Shown here: piece after piece, positions 52,625 through 60,954 of the stretch
How positions within the stretch are numbered: the stretch's first letter is position 1
Layout: the number at the start of each line of letters is the position of its first letter
Source of the DNA: an uncultured Bacteroidaceae bacterium
GTDB lineage: Bacteria; Bacteroidota; Bacteroidia; Bacteroidales; Bacteroidaceae
DNA length: 64,000 bases
Assembly (NCBI GenBank): GCA_934394435.1
Contig: CAKRRN010000003.1
Location: 62,001-126,000 of the forward strand
Direction of reading: 5' to 3'
Position numbers and translations under genes: made by a program
The notes under the pieces: model-generated
The model's database searches: none
What the model saw: only the letters and a program-made list of their open reading frames with translations
What the model was told of the DNA's origin: nothing

Positions 52625-55600
52625 ATGTGCGCTTGCCTGGCAAAACAATGTAATAGGAAGAGGATTGCTTCTTTCTTACTCTTCCTCATGGTGGCTTATA
52701 GCGCTTTCGCACAGGTGTATACGTCACGTGTTGTTGACGGACAGACAGGTGAGATTTTGCCTTATGTGAGTATTTCTGTGGTAGGGAAGAATGAGGGCAC
52801 TATAGCTAATTCAAACGGAGAGTTTTGCTTGACTGCAGACTCAAATGACACTTTAAAATTTACATTTATTGGCTATAATCCACTTGTGATAAAGGCATCG
52901 GAGGTGAGTGATGAGGTAAGGCTTCTTCCTGTATCTACGGAATTACGGGAAGTGACGGTCTTACCTGCCACGACCATCCTAAAGCGCGTATATCAGAAGT
53001 TGACCAATGATTATGCTAACCATAAGAAGGAAACATCTGACTTTTTTCTGCGGCAGGTGTATGACATTGCGGGGACGCGTGAAATGGTGGAGGGGTTTCT
53101 GCAATGCAAGTCTGCTGTTAATCTACGAGACATCCTGTTCTACAGTGGGAGACATTTCCGCGCATCTGCAGGTAGGGAAGATACCACCTCGATGGTGTTT
53201 TCAAATTTGCATATTCCATTATCGCTCGGACCGCAGATACATGGGGCGTTTTTTTGGAAGACAATGATCGCTCCCTTTGACAAGATGCCTGACGTTGACC
53301 ATGGAAAGTCGGGGTATACATTCAAAGTTGCTTTATGTGCGGATGATGAGGGAGGCGAAACGGTGCAGATAGAATTTCTTAGGGACAAATCCAAAAGAAA
53401 GGATGATTGTTTCCTGGAGGGCAAGTTGGTGGTGGATGCAAAGACCTACAGACCACTATTTTTTGAGGGAGATGTGAAGAATCTGCAGATGGACTTGCAG
53501 ATAGGCTCTTCATCCCTACAGAAGAGACAACCTGTCACACTTCATGTACGCATTGGATACGACTTTAATGCAGAATACACGAAAGTGCGTGACATGGTGA
53601 CGGAGCTCACCTGTATGGGAACACGCTGCCGTTCTGTCTTGGTAGATGTGGCAGAACGGAAAACAAACTTACGTACACAGAGAGCCAGAGGTAATCTGCT
53701 GGAGGCCATCAGCAAATCGGTTTACGACCCGACATTATGGTCGGATGAGATTATAAAACGTAGCCGTGAGGAGGAGAAAATAATCCAAGGAAAGATTAAA
53801 AGTATACAGGAGAAAAGTCCAAAGCAAATGGCTCTTTCCTATGGACAGTTTCCTGTTGTGCAGGGTGAGATAGCAGATGATTCGTTGCGGGCTCTGGCCT
53901 GCCAGGTGGCTAATTATGCTCAGAAGACTCCTCAGGAGATAGTGGCTGTACACATGGACAACAACTGCTACTTCCTGGGCGATACTCTTTGGTATAAGGC
54001 TTATGTGCTGAGGGATGGAAAGATGACTCTCTCGGATATTAGTGGTGTGCTCTATGTAGAGCTTATAAATCAAGATGGGTATCTCGTGGAGAGACAGACT
54101 CTTCGGCTGAGGGATGGGATGGCCAGTAGTTTCTTCTGCATTCCAGACACCGCATATGCTGGCTACTATGAGTTGCGGGCTTATACTCGCTGGCAACTCA
54201 ACTGGGGAGAGCATGAGCATCCAAGGTCGAAGGCTACAGACAAATGGTTTCTGAGGAAAGATATGGCAAAAGAATTCTACCGAGATTATGACAATCTCTA
54301 CAGCCGTGTGTTTCCTGTTTACGACAAGCCCGACAAAGCTGGCGATTACAGCCGTGTGATGACCATGCGGCCCCTGCAGCGTTACTATAAACTGAAGAAG
54401 GAGAAGCTTGATGCCGAGGTGACGCTCTATCCTGAGGGAGGCAACTGGCTGAATGGTGTAAGCCAGAGGCTTGCCTTTGAGGCAGTAAGTGAAAAGGGGG
54501 AGCATCTCGATGGTATGTTGTTTATTAAGGATGCAGGAGGCAATACCGTCGTTTCAGCGCAGACAGAGCATCGGGGACGAGGCGTGCTGGAGATGACTGC
54601 GCTGTCAGGAGAGAAATACCAAGCAGAGTTTCGTTGGGGAAAAGGGCTGGTAGCCAAGGTGGAGCTGCCCAGCAGGGAAGACGAGGGGGTCTGCTTACAT
54701 ACCCTTGAGAGTAATCAGGGATTGGAGGTAAAAGTTACACGAGTGGAACTTCGTAATGTACCTTTAGGACTGACCGTTATTCAAAATGGCTCTGTGCGAT
54801 ACCAATGTGAGGTGAGTACGGAGAATGTGACCATACCGAAAGAATGTCTGGATGCGGGAGTCGCACAGGTGACCGTGTTTGGAAGAAATGGCAGGGTGTG
54901 GGCAGATAGGCTCCTTTTTTGCTGCCAAGACAAAGTGAAGGCTGGGAGTGTGAGTGTCATAGGGCTTCCTAAGGCATTGCCTTCCTATGGGAAATTTACA
55001 CTGAGGGTGAAGGCACCTGCTGGTGGTTGTCTGTCAGTTGCAGTAAGGGACAAGGCTTTCTCAGCCGAGACGCATGATAATGGCAATCTGCTTACTGAGG
55101 CTTTGCTGTGCAGTCAAATCAAAGGGTTTGTGGAAAATCCGCGTTACTATTTCGAGGCAGGCGACTCCATTCATAGGCGTCATCTTGATCTTCTACTGAT
55201 GGTGCAGGGATGGCGCAGACATGAGTGGCGCGAGATGCTGAAGCCATTTCGTATGAGTGAACCGTTTGAGGTGTCGCCTATATTGAGAGGTGATGTGCAT
55301 GGATATACGGTCAGAAATTCCGAGGACTTCTATTATACGCAACCTGTGCAGGATATGTCTGCGTTCAGAAGCCTCTATCCAACGGGTGGTGCGTGTGGAC
55401 CGAAGATAGAAGAGATACGCAGAAAAGTACAAGATAATATAAAAGAGTCAGTTGATGCCCCAGAACCAAACTTAGGGATAGAGTGGTATTCAAATGGGAC
55501 TGGTACAGTGATGCAGCAGAATAAAAAGAAGGCTTTAGAGGAAGGCTTTTATTCTACAGAGATAGAAGAAAAGGATGGAGATGCTTCTTCCGTTCAATCT

Positions 55601-56599
55601 CTTAGCGAATTAAAGAACGATGTGGAGGTTGCCGCGCAGTTCTCAGTTCTTTCTGACCAAGCATCAAACAAAAATATAGAAACCGTGGCAGAGGTTAAGG
55701 ACGGACGCTTCGTTATCCAGGCTCCTCACTCCGATACTCCCTACTATCTACACCTTATGGCTAATAAGAAGGGCAAAAAAGCGAATCTGGTGCTCGATTC
55801 TGATGAATATCCCAACTACAGCGTGCGGCTTCAGCAGCCATATCCACGATTTGTAAAACCTTACTCTTTCTATCAGACACATTTGCCCGAATATGAAGAA
55901 TCTGCTATGGATATGAGAGATGATAGCGTTTCTGTAATGGCGGAGGTAACTGTAGGGGTAAGGCACGGTGGATTGCGGGCACTGGATTTGTACAAACCTG
56001 TCCTTGTGTTGGATGCTTACGATGCATACAACCAGGTGGTCGATGCAGGACTTATGCCTGCTTGGCTGTGTGGTTCACTCTTTCTTTCACTTAATATAGG
56101 GCGTCTCTTCATTGGCGATATGGGCATACCACGCTCTTATGACCTTGAGCGCAGATGGAGTGGGCATTCTGCCTCGTTCTTTACGTCCATTGACGACCAG
56201 TTGCGCTACAACCACTTGCGCAACCTTGACAAGGTGCTCATCTATACTGACTATTCACCTCGCTTAGAGGGTGACGAACGTTTCCAAGCTGCCGACCAAC
56301 CTTCTGTGACTGTCAATCTGGTGGCTTTGCCAGACAATACGGAGAGGGTGACAAGCCGTGACAGGATGTATGTGATGACTGGTTATAATGTATGTGAAGA
56401 TTTTTATAGTCCCCATTATGACCAGCATCCTCTGCCAGAGCATACCGATTATCGGCGCACACTTTACTGGAATCCCGAACTATGGTTGGACAGCAATGGT
56501 GAGGCGGAGATTACCATATGGGGCAATAGTCATGATTGCGAACCATCTGTGAGCATAGAAGGAATGACAGAACAGGGAGCGGTGTGTGGGGAAGAGTAG
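52625..56599 (+). CDS. Large exported protein with carboxypeptidase-regulatory-like and MG2-like domains
   Basis: A 1324-residue exported protein. After a signal peptide (ending AYSAFAQ) comes a CarboxypepD_reg-like beta-sandwich (VVDGQTGEILPYVSISVVGK...IANSNGEFCL, about 32-115). A middle region has DUF5686-like character (LKRVYQKLTNDYANHKKETS), then an alpha-2-macroglobulin MG2-like domain at about 440-540 (AVHMDNNCYFLGDTLWYKAY, GYYELRAYTRW). A further MG-like stretch lies near 590-650 (VTLYPEGGNWL). The C-terminus (RRTLYWNPELWLDSNGEAEI) is the usual end of this Bacteroidota family. No TonB barrel is attached. It probably sits in the periplasm or on the outer membrane; function unknown. It ends at a palindromic hairpin. 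Confidence 0.75.
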   Translation: MCACLAKQCNRKRIASFLLFLMVAYSAFAQVYTSRVVDGQTGEILPYVSISVVGKNEGTIANSNGEFCLTADSNDTLKFTFIGYNPLVIKASEVSDEVRLLPVSTELREVTVLPATTILKRVYQKLTNDYANHKKETSDFFLRQVYDIAGTREMVEGFLQCKSAVNLRDILFYSGRHFRASAGREDTTSMVFSNLHIPLSLGPQIHGAFFWKTMIAPFDKMPDVDHGKSGYTFKVALCADDEGGETVQIEFLRDKSKRKDDCFLEGKLVVDAKTYRPLFFEGDVKNLQMDLQIGSSSLQKRQPVTLHVRIGYDFNAEYTKVRDMVTELTCMGTRCRSVLVDVAERKTNLRTQRARGNLLEAISKSVYDPTLWSDEIIKRSREEEKIIQGKIKSIQEKSPKQMALSYGQFPVVQGEIADDSLRALACQVANYAQKTPQEIVAVHMDNNCYFLGDTLWYKAYVLRDGKMTLSDISGVLYVELINQDGYLVERQTLRLRDGMASSFFCIPDTAYAGYYELRAYTRWQLNWGEHEHPRSKATDKWFLRKDMAKEFYRDYDNLYSRVFPVYDKPDKAGDYSRVMTMRPLQRYYKLKKEKLDAEVTLYPEGGNWLNGVSQRLAFEAVSEKGEHLDGMLFIKDAGGNTVVSAQTEHRGRGVLEMTALSGEKYQAEFRWGKGLVAKVELPSREDEGVCLHTLESNQGLEVKVTRVELRNVPLGLTVIQNGSVRYQCEVSTENVTIPKECLDAGVAQVTVFGRNGRVWADRLLFCCQDKVKAGSVSVIGLPKALPSYGKFTLRVKAPAGGCLSVAVRDKAFSAETHDNGNLLTEALLCSQIKGFVENPRYYFEAGDSIHRRHLDLLLMVQGWRRHEWREMLKPFRMSEPFEVSPILRGDVHGYTVRNSEDFYYTQPVQDMSAFRSLYPTGGACGPKIEEIRRKVQDNIKESVDAPEPNLGIEWYSNGTGTVMQQNKKKALEEGFYSTEIEEKDGDASSVQSLSELKNDVEVAAQFSVLSDQASNKNIETVAEVKDGRFVIQAPHSDTPYYLHLMANKKGKKANLVLDSDEYPNYSVRLQQPYPRFVKPYSFYQTHLPEYEESAMDMRDDSVSVMAEVTVGVRHGGLRALDLYKPVLVLDAYDAYNQVVDAGLMPAWLCGSLFLSLNIGRLFIGDMGIPRSYDLERRWSGHSASFFTSIDDQLRYNHLRNLDKVLIYTDYSPRLEGDERFQAADQPSVTVNLVALPDNTERVTSRDRMYVMTGYNVCEDFYSPHYDQHPLPEHTDYRRTLYWNPELWLDSNGEAEITIWGNSHDCEPSVSIEGMTEQGAVCGEE

Positions 56600-56617
56600 T
56601 AATGATGTTTCTGAGTC

Positions 56618-56657
56618 AATTAACCCCAATCGGTCTGATGACCGGTTGGGGTTAATT
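56618..56657. terminator. Hairpin terminator of the AATCGGTC/GACCGRTT family
   Basis: An 18-bp stem with one G-U pair (56618-56635 with 56640-56657) around the loop TGAT, 19 nt after the stop codon. The core is shared with the hairpin at 7356-7391. It has no poly-T tail, so its role as a terminator is inferred from position. Confidence 0.55.
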
Positions 56658-56674
56658 ATCTATTATTATGTATT

Positions 56675-56850
56675 ATGTTTCCTAAGATACTTCCTAAACT
56701 ACCCGAAGATAGTTGGCCAAGTATCTCGCGTACTTAAAAATATCCTTACAGATATACTTTGCAGAGAGATATACGATAAACAAACTATGCCCATTGTTTT
56801 GGAAAACTATGCCCATAGTTTGTGGAGAACGATACCTATAGTTTTAAAAA
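56675..56850. repeat. 22-bp-period palindromic array 6 with changing words
   Basis: Unit starts at 56675, 56697, 56719 and about 56741 (22 bp apart), then, after a shift of a few bases, 56782, 56804 and about 56827. Each unit has its own word with matching arms: AACTA..TAGTT (56697), AAGTA..TACTT (56719), ATATC..GATAT (56740), AAACTAT..ATAGTTT (56804). Linkers are 4 nt (CCTA, GGCC, GTGG). Confidence 0.75.
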
Positions 56851-56962
56851 AATGGACATCACTTTGGCAAGGTGATGCCAATCAGATAGGCTCAGTGGAA
56901 ATTTAGGCTCACCTGATAAAACAGGGGGAATTATAGTATTCACCATGTTCAAGTAACATAGT

Positions 56963-57028
56963 CTTCAATAGCCAATGAAGACGACTTCAATAGCCAACGA
57001 AGATGACTTCATTGGCCAATGAAGACGG
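56963..57028. repeat. 22-bp-period palindromic array 7 (word CTTCA/TGAAG)
   Basis: Three exact 22-bp units at 56963, 56985 and 57007: for example CTTCATTGGCCAATGAAG (a perfect 18-nt palindrome) plus ACGG. The homologous site in copy A has one intact unit. Confidence 0.9.
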
Positions 57029-57151
57029 CTTACTTTTTAGAGTGACTTTTTATTGATTTCCGTAGATACGTTTTCTCACTGTATAAACTGTAAAAAGGTA
57101 GACGCACTATCCATTTTATGAAACGACAATAGTGGACCATAATAGCTCTTT

Positions 57152-57195
57152 TCTTTTTTCCTAACTGGGAAAATATTTTTCTCCAACTAGGAAAA
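57152..57195. repeat. 22-bp-period palindromic array 8 (word TTTTCC/GGAAAA)
   Basis: Two 22-bp units (57152-57173 and 57174-57195), the counterpart of array 2 in the inverted copy. Confidence 0.7.
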
Positions 57196-57371
57196 TAAAT
57201 TGAGCCGTTTCGTATGGACATTATTATTATATCTTTTGTACAGACAAGCAAGCTGGCTTATAAGTACAGGTTATGTCTGGGATTTTACCCCCGAAGCTCC
57301 CCTTGGTTTATCGGGTGAACCGAAATTTATCCAAAATCGGAATCTAATGACCGATTGGGGATAAAAGAAGC

Positions 57372-57409
57372 CCGAAGAACTGTCGCTTGGGGGCTGGACC
57401 GTTCTTCGG
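57372..57409 (-). terminator. Terminator of the beta-galactosidase gene
   Basis: The inverted repeat CCGAAGAAC / GTTCTTCGG (57372-57380 with 57401-57409) is followed, on the minus strand, by a T-rich stretch. It lies about 75 nt past the stop codon at 57485. Confidence 0.55.
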
Positions 57410-57484
57410 ACTACTCAGATGTTAGATATCTCGCGAAAGTAAAATATCCTTTTCTGGGAGCTTTATGCTTTCATAGAATAATGC

Positions 57485-60400
57485 TTAACAGGGTTTCACG
57501 ATATAGGTGAAGTCGTAGTCGAGATAGTTGAGATGGTATTTGCGTATGGGCCAGGTACCCCAACTGTTTACACCACCTACGCCAAACTGTCTCTGCTGCA
57601 CCTGTATCACGCTAAAGGGACGCTCCACGAGGTCACCGCTATGGCTCTGATGGGCATTCTTGTTGGCACCGTCATCCAGGTCCTGAGGTAGATAGGGTAG
57701 GGTGCTACATTCCATCTTGCCTGTTGCCAAGAACTTCAGGCCATGCCCTGCGGCATCTGTTACAGCCCATGTACGTACATCTGTGTGATTCCCGCTTTCT
57801 TGCGGACGTACATATGGGTGATACATTTCAGACACTTTTTGAGTATAGATGCCAAGTTGCTGTGCATCTCTGTCTATATAGGTCTCTATAGGACCGCGTC
57901 CATAATAGGTCACTTGATTATATTTGCCTGGCATTACCCACTGCATGCCGTAGCGGAACATGTTGTCATCCTTCTTGGCAGGGTCAGCCTTGAGCTTCTG
58001 ACCAACGATGAGCGTTCCGTCGGTGGTAAGTGTGTATGAGAGTGTCAGCTCACCCTTGACCGTGGTCAGGTCAAGCACAGAGGTTATCGTGACGGCTCCA
58101 TTCACCCGTTCCATGCTTACTCGCTTACTCTTCATCCCAGGGTTTTTCCATGCAGAGAACTTATACTGTAGACCTGCTCCATAGTCGTTGTCTGTAGGAG
58201 CTCTCCAGAAGTTCGGTGTTACGCTGTATTCATCCTCGAGCATAGGAGTCCCATTTATGTCTAAATAATCAATCATGCCAGACCAGCGGTTTACGGTTAC
58301 TGTAACGTCACCAGCCGTCATAGTATAGCAGGCCAGTTGTGAATCTACCTTTACAGTCTGTTCTTGATCAGCCTTGGCTTGTGCAAGTATCTGGGTGGTA
58401 GATGGGAATGTGTAGTCCTGCAAGGTGAATTGCTGTTCGGCTACCACATATCCTGCTGGCAAAAGGGGTTCTGCGCTACGCAGACGGAATTCTACGTTGG
58501 CAAGAACTTCCGAGTTGGGATTTTCGTGCATGAGATCCAATACCTTTTGGGCAAAAGGCAGTTTAGCCATGTTAATGCTACGTGTCTCTTGAGGCTTCAA
58601 ACCTGTTAGTTCTGGTACGCTTTGGGTCATCACCGCTTTTCCGTCTACCAATATTGTTACCAGCCCCTCCACATTGTCCATGGTTCGGAAGAAGTCCTCG
58701 TTGTATACCTCAGCTATACCTGTTTGCATGTTGATGTTCTTCACCCAGTAATTCTGTTGGTAGTGGCGGAACTCGTAAGCGTGAGGATTTGGAGTGCGGT
58801 CTGGTAGGAGTACACCATTGCAGTTGAAGTTGTGGTCACTTGCAGGATAGCGTCCATCGTCGCCTCCGTACATCCATATTTGCTTGCCTGTGCGTTTGCT
58901 TACACCTCGTACGCCTTGATCGATGAAGTCCCAGATAAATCCTCCTTGATAGTTTGGATATTTGCGGATGAGTTCCCAGTACTCTTTAAATCCTCCTCCG
59001 CTGTTACCCATGGCATGTGCATATTCGCATTGGATAAGTGGACGTGGGTTGCTTCCCTCGCAGTATTTGGCACAATCCTCGTAGCCATAGTACATCGGGC
59101 AGAATACTTCAGTCTTTCCGTTTTGTCCCATCTGTTCGTACTGAACTACACGAGACTGGTCAAGGGCTTTTACTTCGTCAAAGGCGGCATCGAAGTTGTC
59201 GCCTGCTCCGCTTTCGTTACCAAGGCTCCAGAAAATAATGCTGGGATGATTCTTTTGTATCAGGACGTTGTTGCGGTTGCGCTCTACAATGGTTTTCTTG
59301 TATCGTGGGTCTTGTGCCAGTCTGCGGTCACCGTAGCCCATTCCGTGACTTTCGAAGTTTGCTTCTGCAACCAAGTAGATTCCGTACTGGTCGCAAAGGT
59401 CGTACCAGCGTGGATCATCTGGATAGTGACAGGTGCGTACAGCATTGAAGTTGAATTTCTTTAGCATTTGAATGTCACCAATCATCCGCTCCAGGCTAAC
59501 TACGTATCCTCCGTCAGGATCTATTTCATGACGGTCTGCACCCTTGAAGAGTACAGCTTTTCCGTTGACCAGAATTTGGTTGCCTTTATGTTCCACACTG
59601 CGGAAGCCTACCTTTTGTGGGATAGACTCAATTACTCCGTTCTTGTCAGACAGAGTAGTTATGAGCGTGTACAGGTAAGGAGTTTCGGCACTCCATAGCT
59701 TGGGTGCTTTAACCTGTGTGCCAAATGCTCCAGTTTCTTTCCCCTTGAGCTGCTGCTCGCTTTGCCATATTTGTCTGCCGTCAGCATCTGTGAGCGTGAA
59801 GGTGAGAGTTTTTCCTGCGGCTTGTACGGCATTTAGCTTCACGCTGAGTGTGCCATCGGTGTAGTTGTTGGTCAAGCCTGCTGTAATATGCAAGTCTTGC
59901 ACGTGTGCTGCAGGACGTGCGTACATGTATGCTTCGCGTGCGATGCCTGTAAAACGCCAGAAGTCTTGGTCCTCGCCATACGAGCCGTCGCACCATCGCA
60001 TCACTTGCATTGCAATTACCGCTTTCTGTCCAGGCACCACATATTTGGTGATGTCGAATTCTGCTTCCAACTTAGAGTCTTCGCTATAGCCCACTTCCTT
60101 GCCGTTTACCCAAAGGGTGAGGTTGCTGGTTGCTGAACCTATGTGTACAAAAATCCGTTCGCCCTTCCAGTTGGCAGGGATGGTGAATGTACGACGATAT
60201 GAACCCGTATAGTTGTTCTTCTCCTCTACCATGGGAGGATTGTTGGCGAATTGTGTAGCCCAAGCGTAACCCACATTCTTGTAGATTTTATCTCCGTGCC
60301 CGTTCATCTCAAAAAGTCCGGGTACGGGGAACTCCTCCCATAAGGTATCGTCATATCCTGGCATATAAAATCCTTTTGGAGCAAGATTGTGATCTTTAGA

Positions 60401-60628
60401 AAATTTGAATTTCCAGTTTCCTTCCATGGAAAGGAAGCGCTCGCTGGCTTCCTTCTGACCTTTTTGTGCCAGTGCTTGTGTTTCATAAGCAAAGAAAGAA
60501 CTGCGTGCTTGCTCTACGTTCACTCTGTTTACTTGCGGATCCAGCCAGCGTGGTGTTTGAGCTTGAACAGCTTGTGTGCTTGCAAGCATTGTAAATGCTG
60601 CAGAGAAAAATAAATGTTTCAGCGTCAT
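57485..60628 (-). CDS. lacZ: GH2 beta-galactosidase (LacZ-type), exported
   Basis: A 1047-residue enzyme with a signal peptide (1-23, ending AVQAQ), so it acts in the periplasm or outside, unlike E. coli LacZ. Sugar-binding jelly roll (about 65-240, with MRWCDGSYGEDQDFWRFTGI), Ig-like domain, then the GH2 barrel: VRTCHYPDDPRWYDLCDQYG, acid/base Glu472 in WSLGNESGAGDN and nucleophile Glu535 in LIQCEYAHAMGNS. The C-terminal Bgal small-chain domain (YSVTPNFWRAPTDNDYG, YGRGPIETYIDRD) is intact. It hydrolyses terminal beta-galactosides from host or dietary glycans. It stands alone with its own promoter. Confidence 0.95.
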   Translation of the reverse strand: MTLKHLFFSAAFTMLASTQAVQAQTPRWLDPQVNRVNVEQARSSFFAYETQALAQKGQKEASERFLSMEGNWKFKFSKDHNLAPKGFYMPGYDDTLWEEFPVPGLFEMNGHGDKIYKNVGYAWATQFANNPPMVEEKNNYTGSYRRTFTIPANWKGERIFVHIGSATSNLTLWVNGKEVGYSEDSKLEAEFDITKYVVPGQKAVIAMQVMRWCDGSYGEDQDFWRFTGIAREAYMYARPAAHVQDLHITAGLTNNYTDGTLSVKLNAVQAAGKTLTFTLTDADGRQIWQSEQQLKGKETGAFGTQVKAPKLWSAETPYLYTLITTLSDKNGVIESIPQKVGFRSVEHKGNQILVNGKAVLFKGADRHEIDPDGGYVVSLERMIGDIQMLKKFNFNAVRTCHYPDDPRWYDLCDQYGIYLVAEANFESHGMGYGDRRLAQDPRYKKTIVERNRNNVLIQKNHPSIIFWSLGNESGAGDNFDAAFDEVKALDQSRVVQYEQMGQNGKTEVFCPMYYGYEDCAKYCEGSNPRPLIQCEYAHAMGNSGGGFKEYWELIRKYPNYQGGFIWDFIDQGVRGVSKRTGKQIWMYGGDDGRYPASDHNFNCNGVLLPDRTPNPHAYEFRHYQQNYWVKNINMQTGIAEVYNEDFFRTMDNVEGLVTILVDGKAVMTQSVPELTGLKPQETRSINMAKLPFAQKVLDLMHENPNSEVLANVEFRLRSAEPLLPAGYVVAEQQFTLQDYTFPSTTQILAQAKADQEQTVKVDSQLACYTMTAGDVTVTVNRWSGMIDYLDINGTPMLEDEYSVTPNFWRAPTDNDYGAGLQYKFSAWKNPGMKSKRVSMERVNGAVTITSVLDLTTVKGELTLSYTLTTDGTLIVGQKLKADPAKKDDNMFRYGMQWVMPGKYNQVTYYGRGPIETYIDRDAQQLGIYTQKVSEMYHPYVRPQESGNHTDVRTWAVTDAAGHGLKFLATGKMECSTLPYLPQDLDDGANKNAHQSHSGDLVERPFSVIQVQQRQFGVGGVNSWGTWPIRKYHLNYLDYDFTYIVKPC

Positions 60629-60954
60629 GTGCCGTTAGTATTTTGGTTTGAGAAATGTATTTTTGGTTTGATAGAGAGGACCGTTTCTTCCTTCTGTATG
60701 CAACAAAGGTACTTAAAAACTGTCATTATTAGAAACAAACTTAGATAAAAGGTGGCTTTCGGTGCACAATTATTTGTATATTTGGTGTGTGGTGAATTAT
60801 TTGTGCGTGCGGGGGGGATTGTTGGCCGCTATACATTGCTGTCCATATGCGCGCGCGAACATATATTGAATTCTGTAATACAGGTGAGCCAAATATTACA
60901 CTATAATATATTATATAATGTAGGTGAACCAAAAAGTGAAATGCTTCTTATTAT
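60629..60954. other. Divergent region between lacZ and comF
   Basis: 326 bp holding the lacZ leader, which contains the word TATTTTGGTTTGA twice, with small changes, at about 60640-60672. The lacZ -7 box follows, then an A/T-rich stretch. CAGGTGAGCC (60881-60890) and TAGGTGAACC (60921-60930) match the ends of the TIR element at 56899-57328. No comF promoter was recognised. Confidence 0.5.
60704..60711 (-). promoter_or_regulatory. -7 promoter element of lacZ
   Basis: On the minus strand this reads TACCTTTG, perfect consensus, about 75 nt before the ATG. A TTTG lies 24 nt upstream of it, a little farther than usual for a -33 box. Confidence 0.6.

Larger units (their letters stand above)
56899..57328. 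mobile_element. MITE-like element (copy B) with 31-bp imperfect terminal inverted repeats
   Basis: The left end 56899-56929 and right end 57298-57328 are inverted repeats identical at 26 of 31 positions (pattern AAATTT-GG-TCACC-GATAAA-CA-GGGGA). The outermost AAATTT is itself palindromic, so it could be a target-site duplication instead of part of the repeat. The interior is non-coding, A/T rich and carries arrays 7 and 8. A truncated, inverted homologue lies at 47564-47940. No transposase is encoded, so movement would need one in trans. Confidence 0.7.
56658..57484. other. Intergenic region of 0.8 kb made of palindromic arrays and a TIR element
   Basis: No gene is supported here. In order it holds array 6 (56675-56850), a TIR element (56899-57328) with arrays 7 and 8 inside it, a degenerate hairpin of the GACCGATTGGGG family (about 57330-57362) and a terminator for the beta-galactosidase gene (57372-57409). 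Open frames of 73-106 codons across it only translate the repeats. Confidence 0.7.

Noticed and set aside
53735..54505. 256-codon minus-strand open frame
   Set aside because: Inside the 1324-residue MG2-type gene on the plus strand; shadow frame.
56586..56906. 106-codon plus-strand open frame after the MG2-type gene
   Set aside because: It translates palindromic array 6 and the end hairpin; repeated peptide pieces mirror the DNA repeats.
57030..57251. 73-codon minus-strand frame inside the TIR element
   Set aside because: The homologous frame in copy A is broken by stops and lacks the start, and changes are spread over all codon positions, so coding is unlikely.
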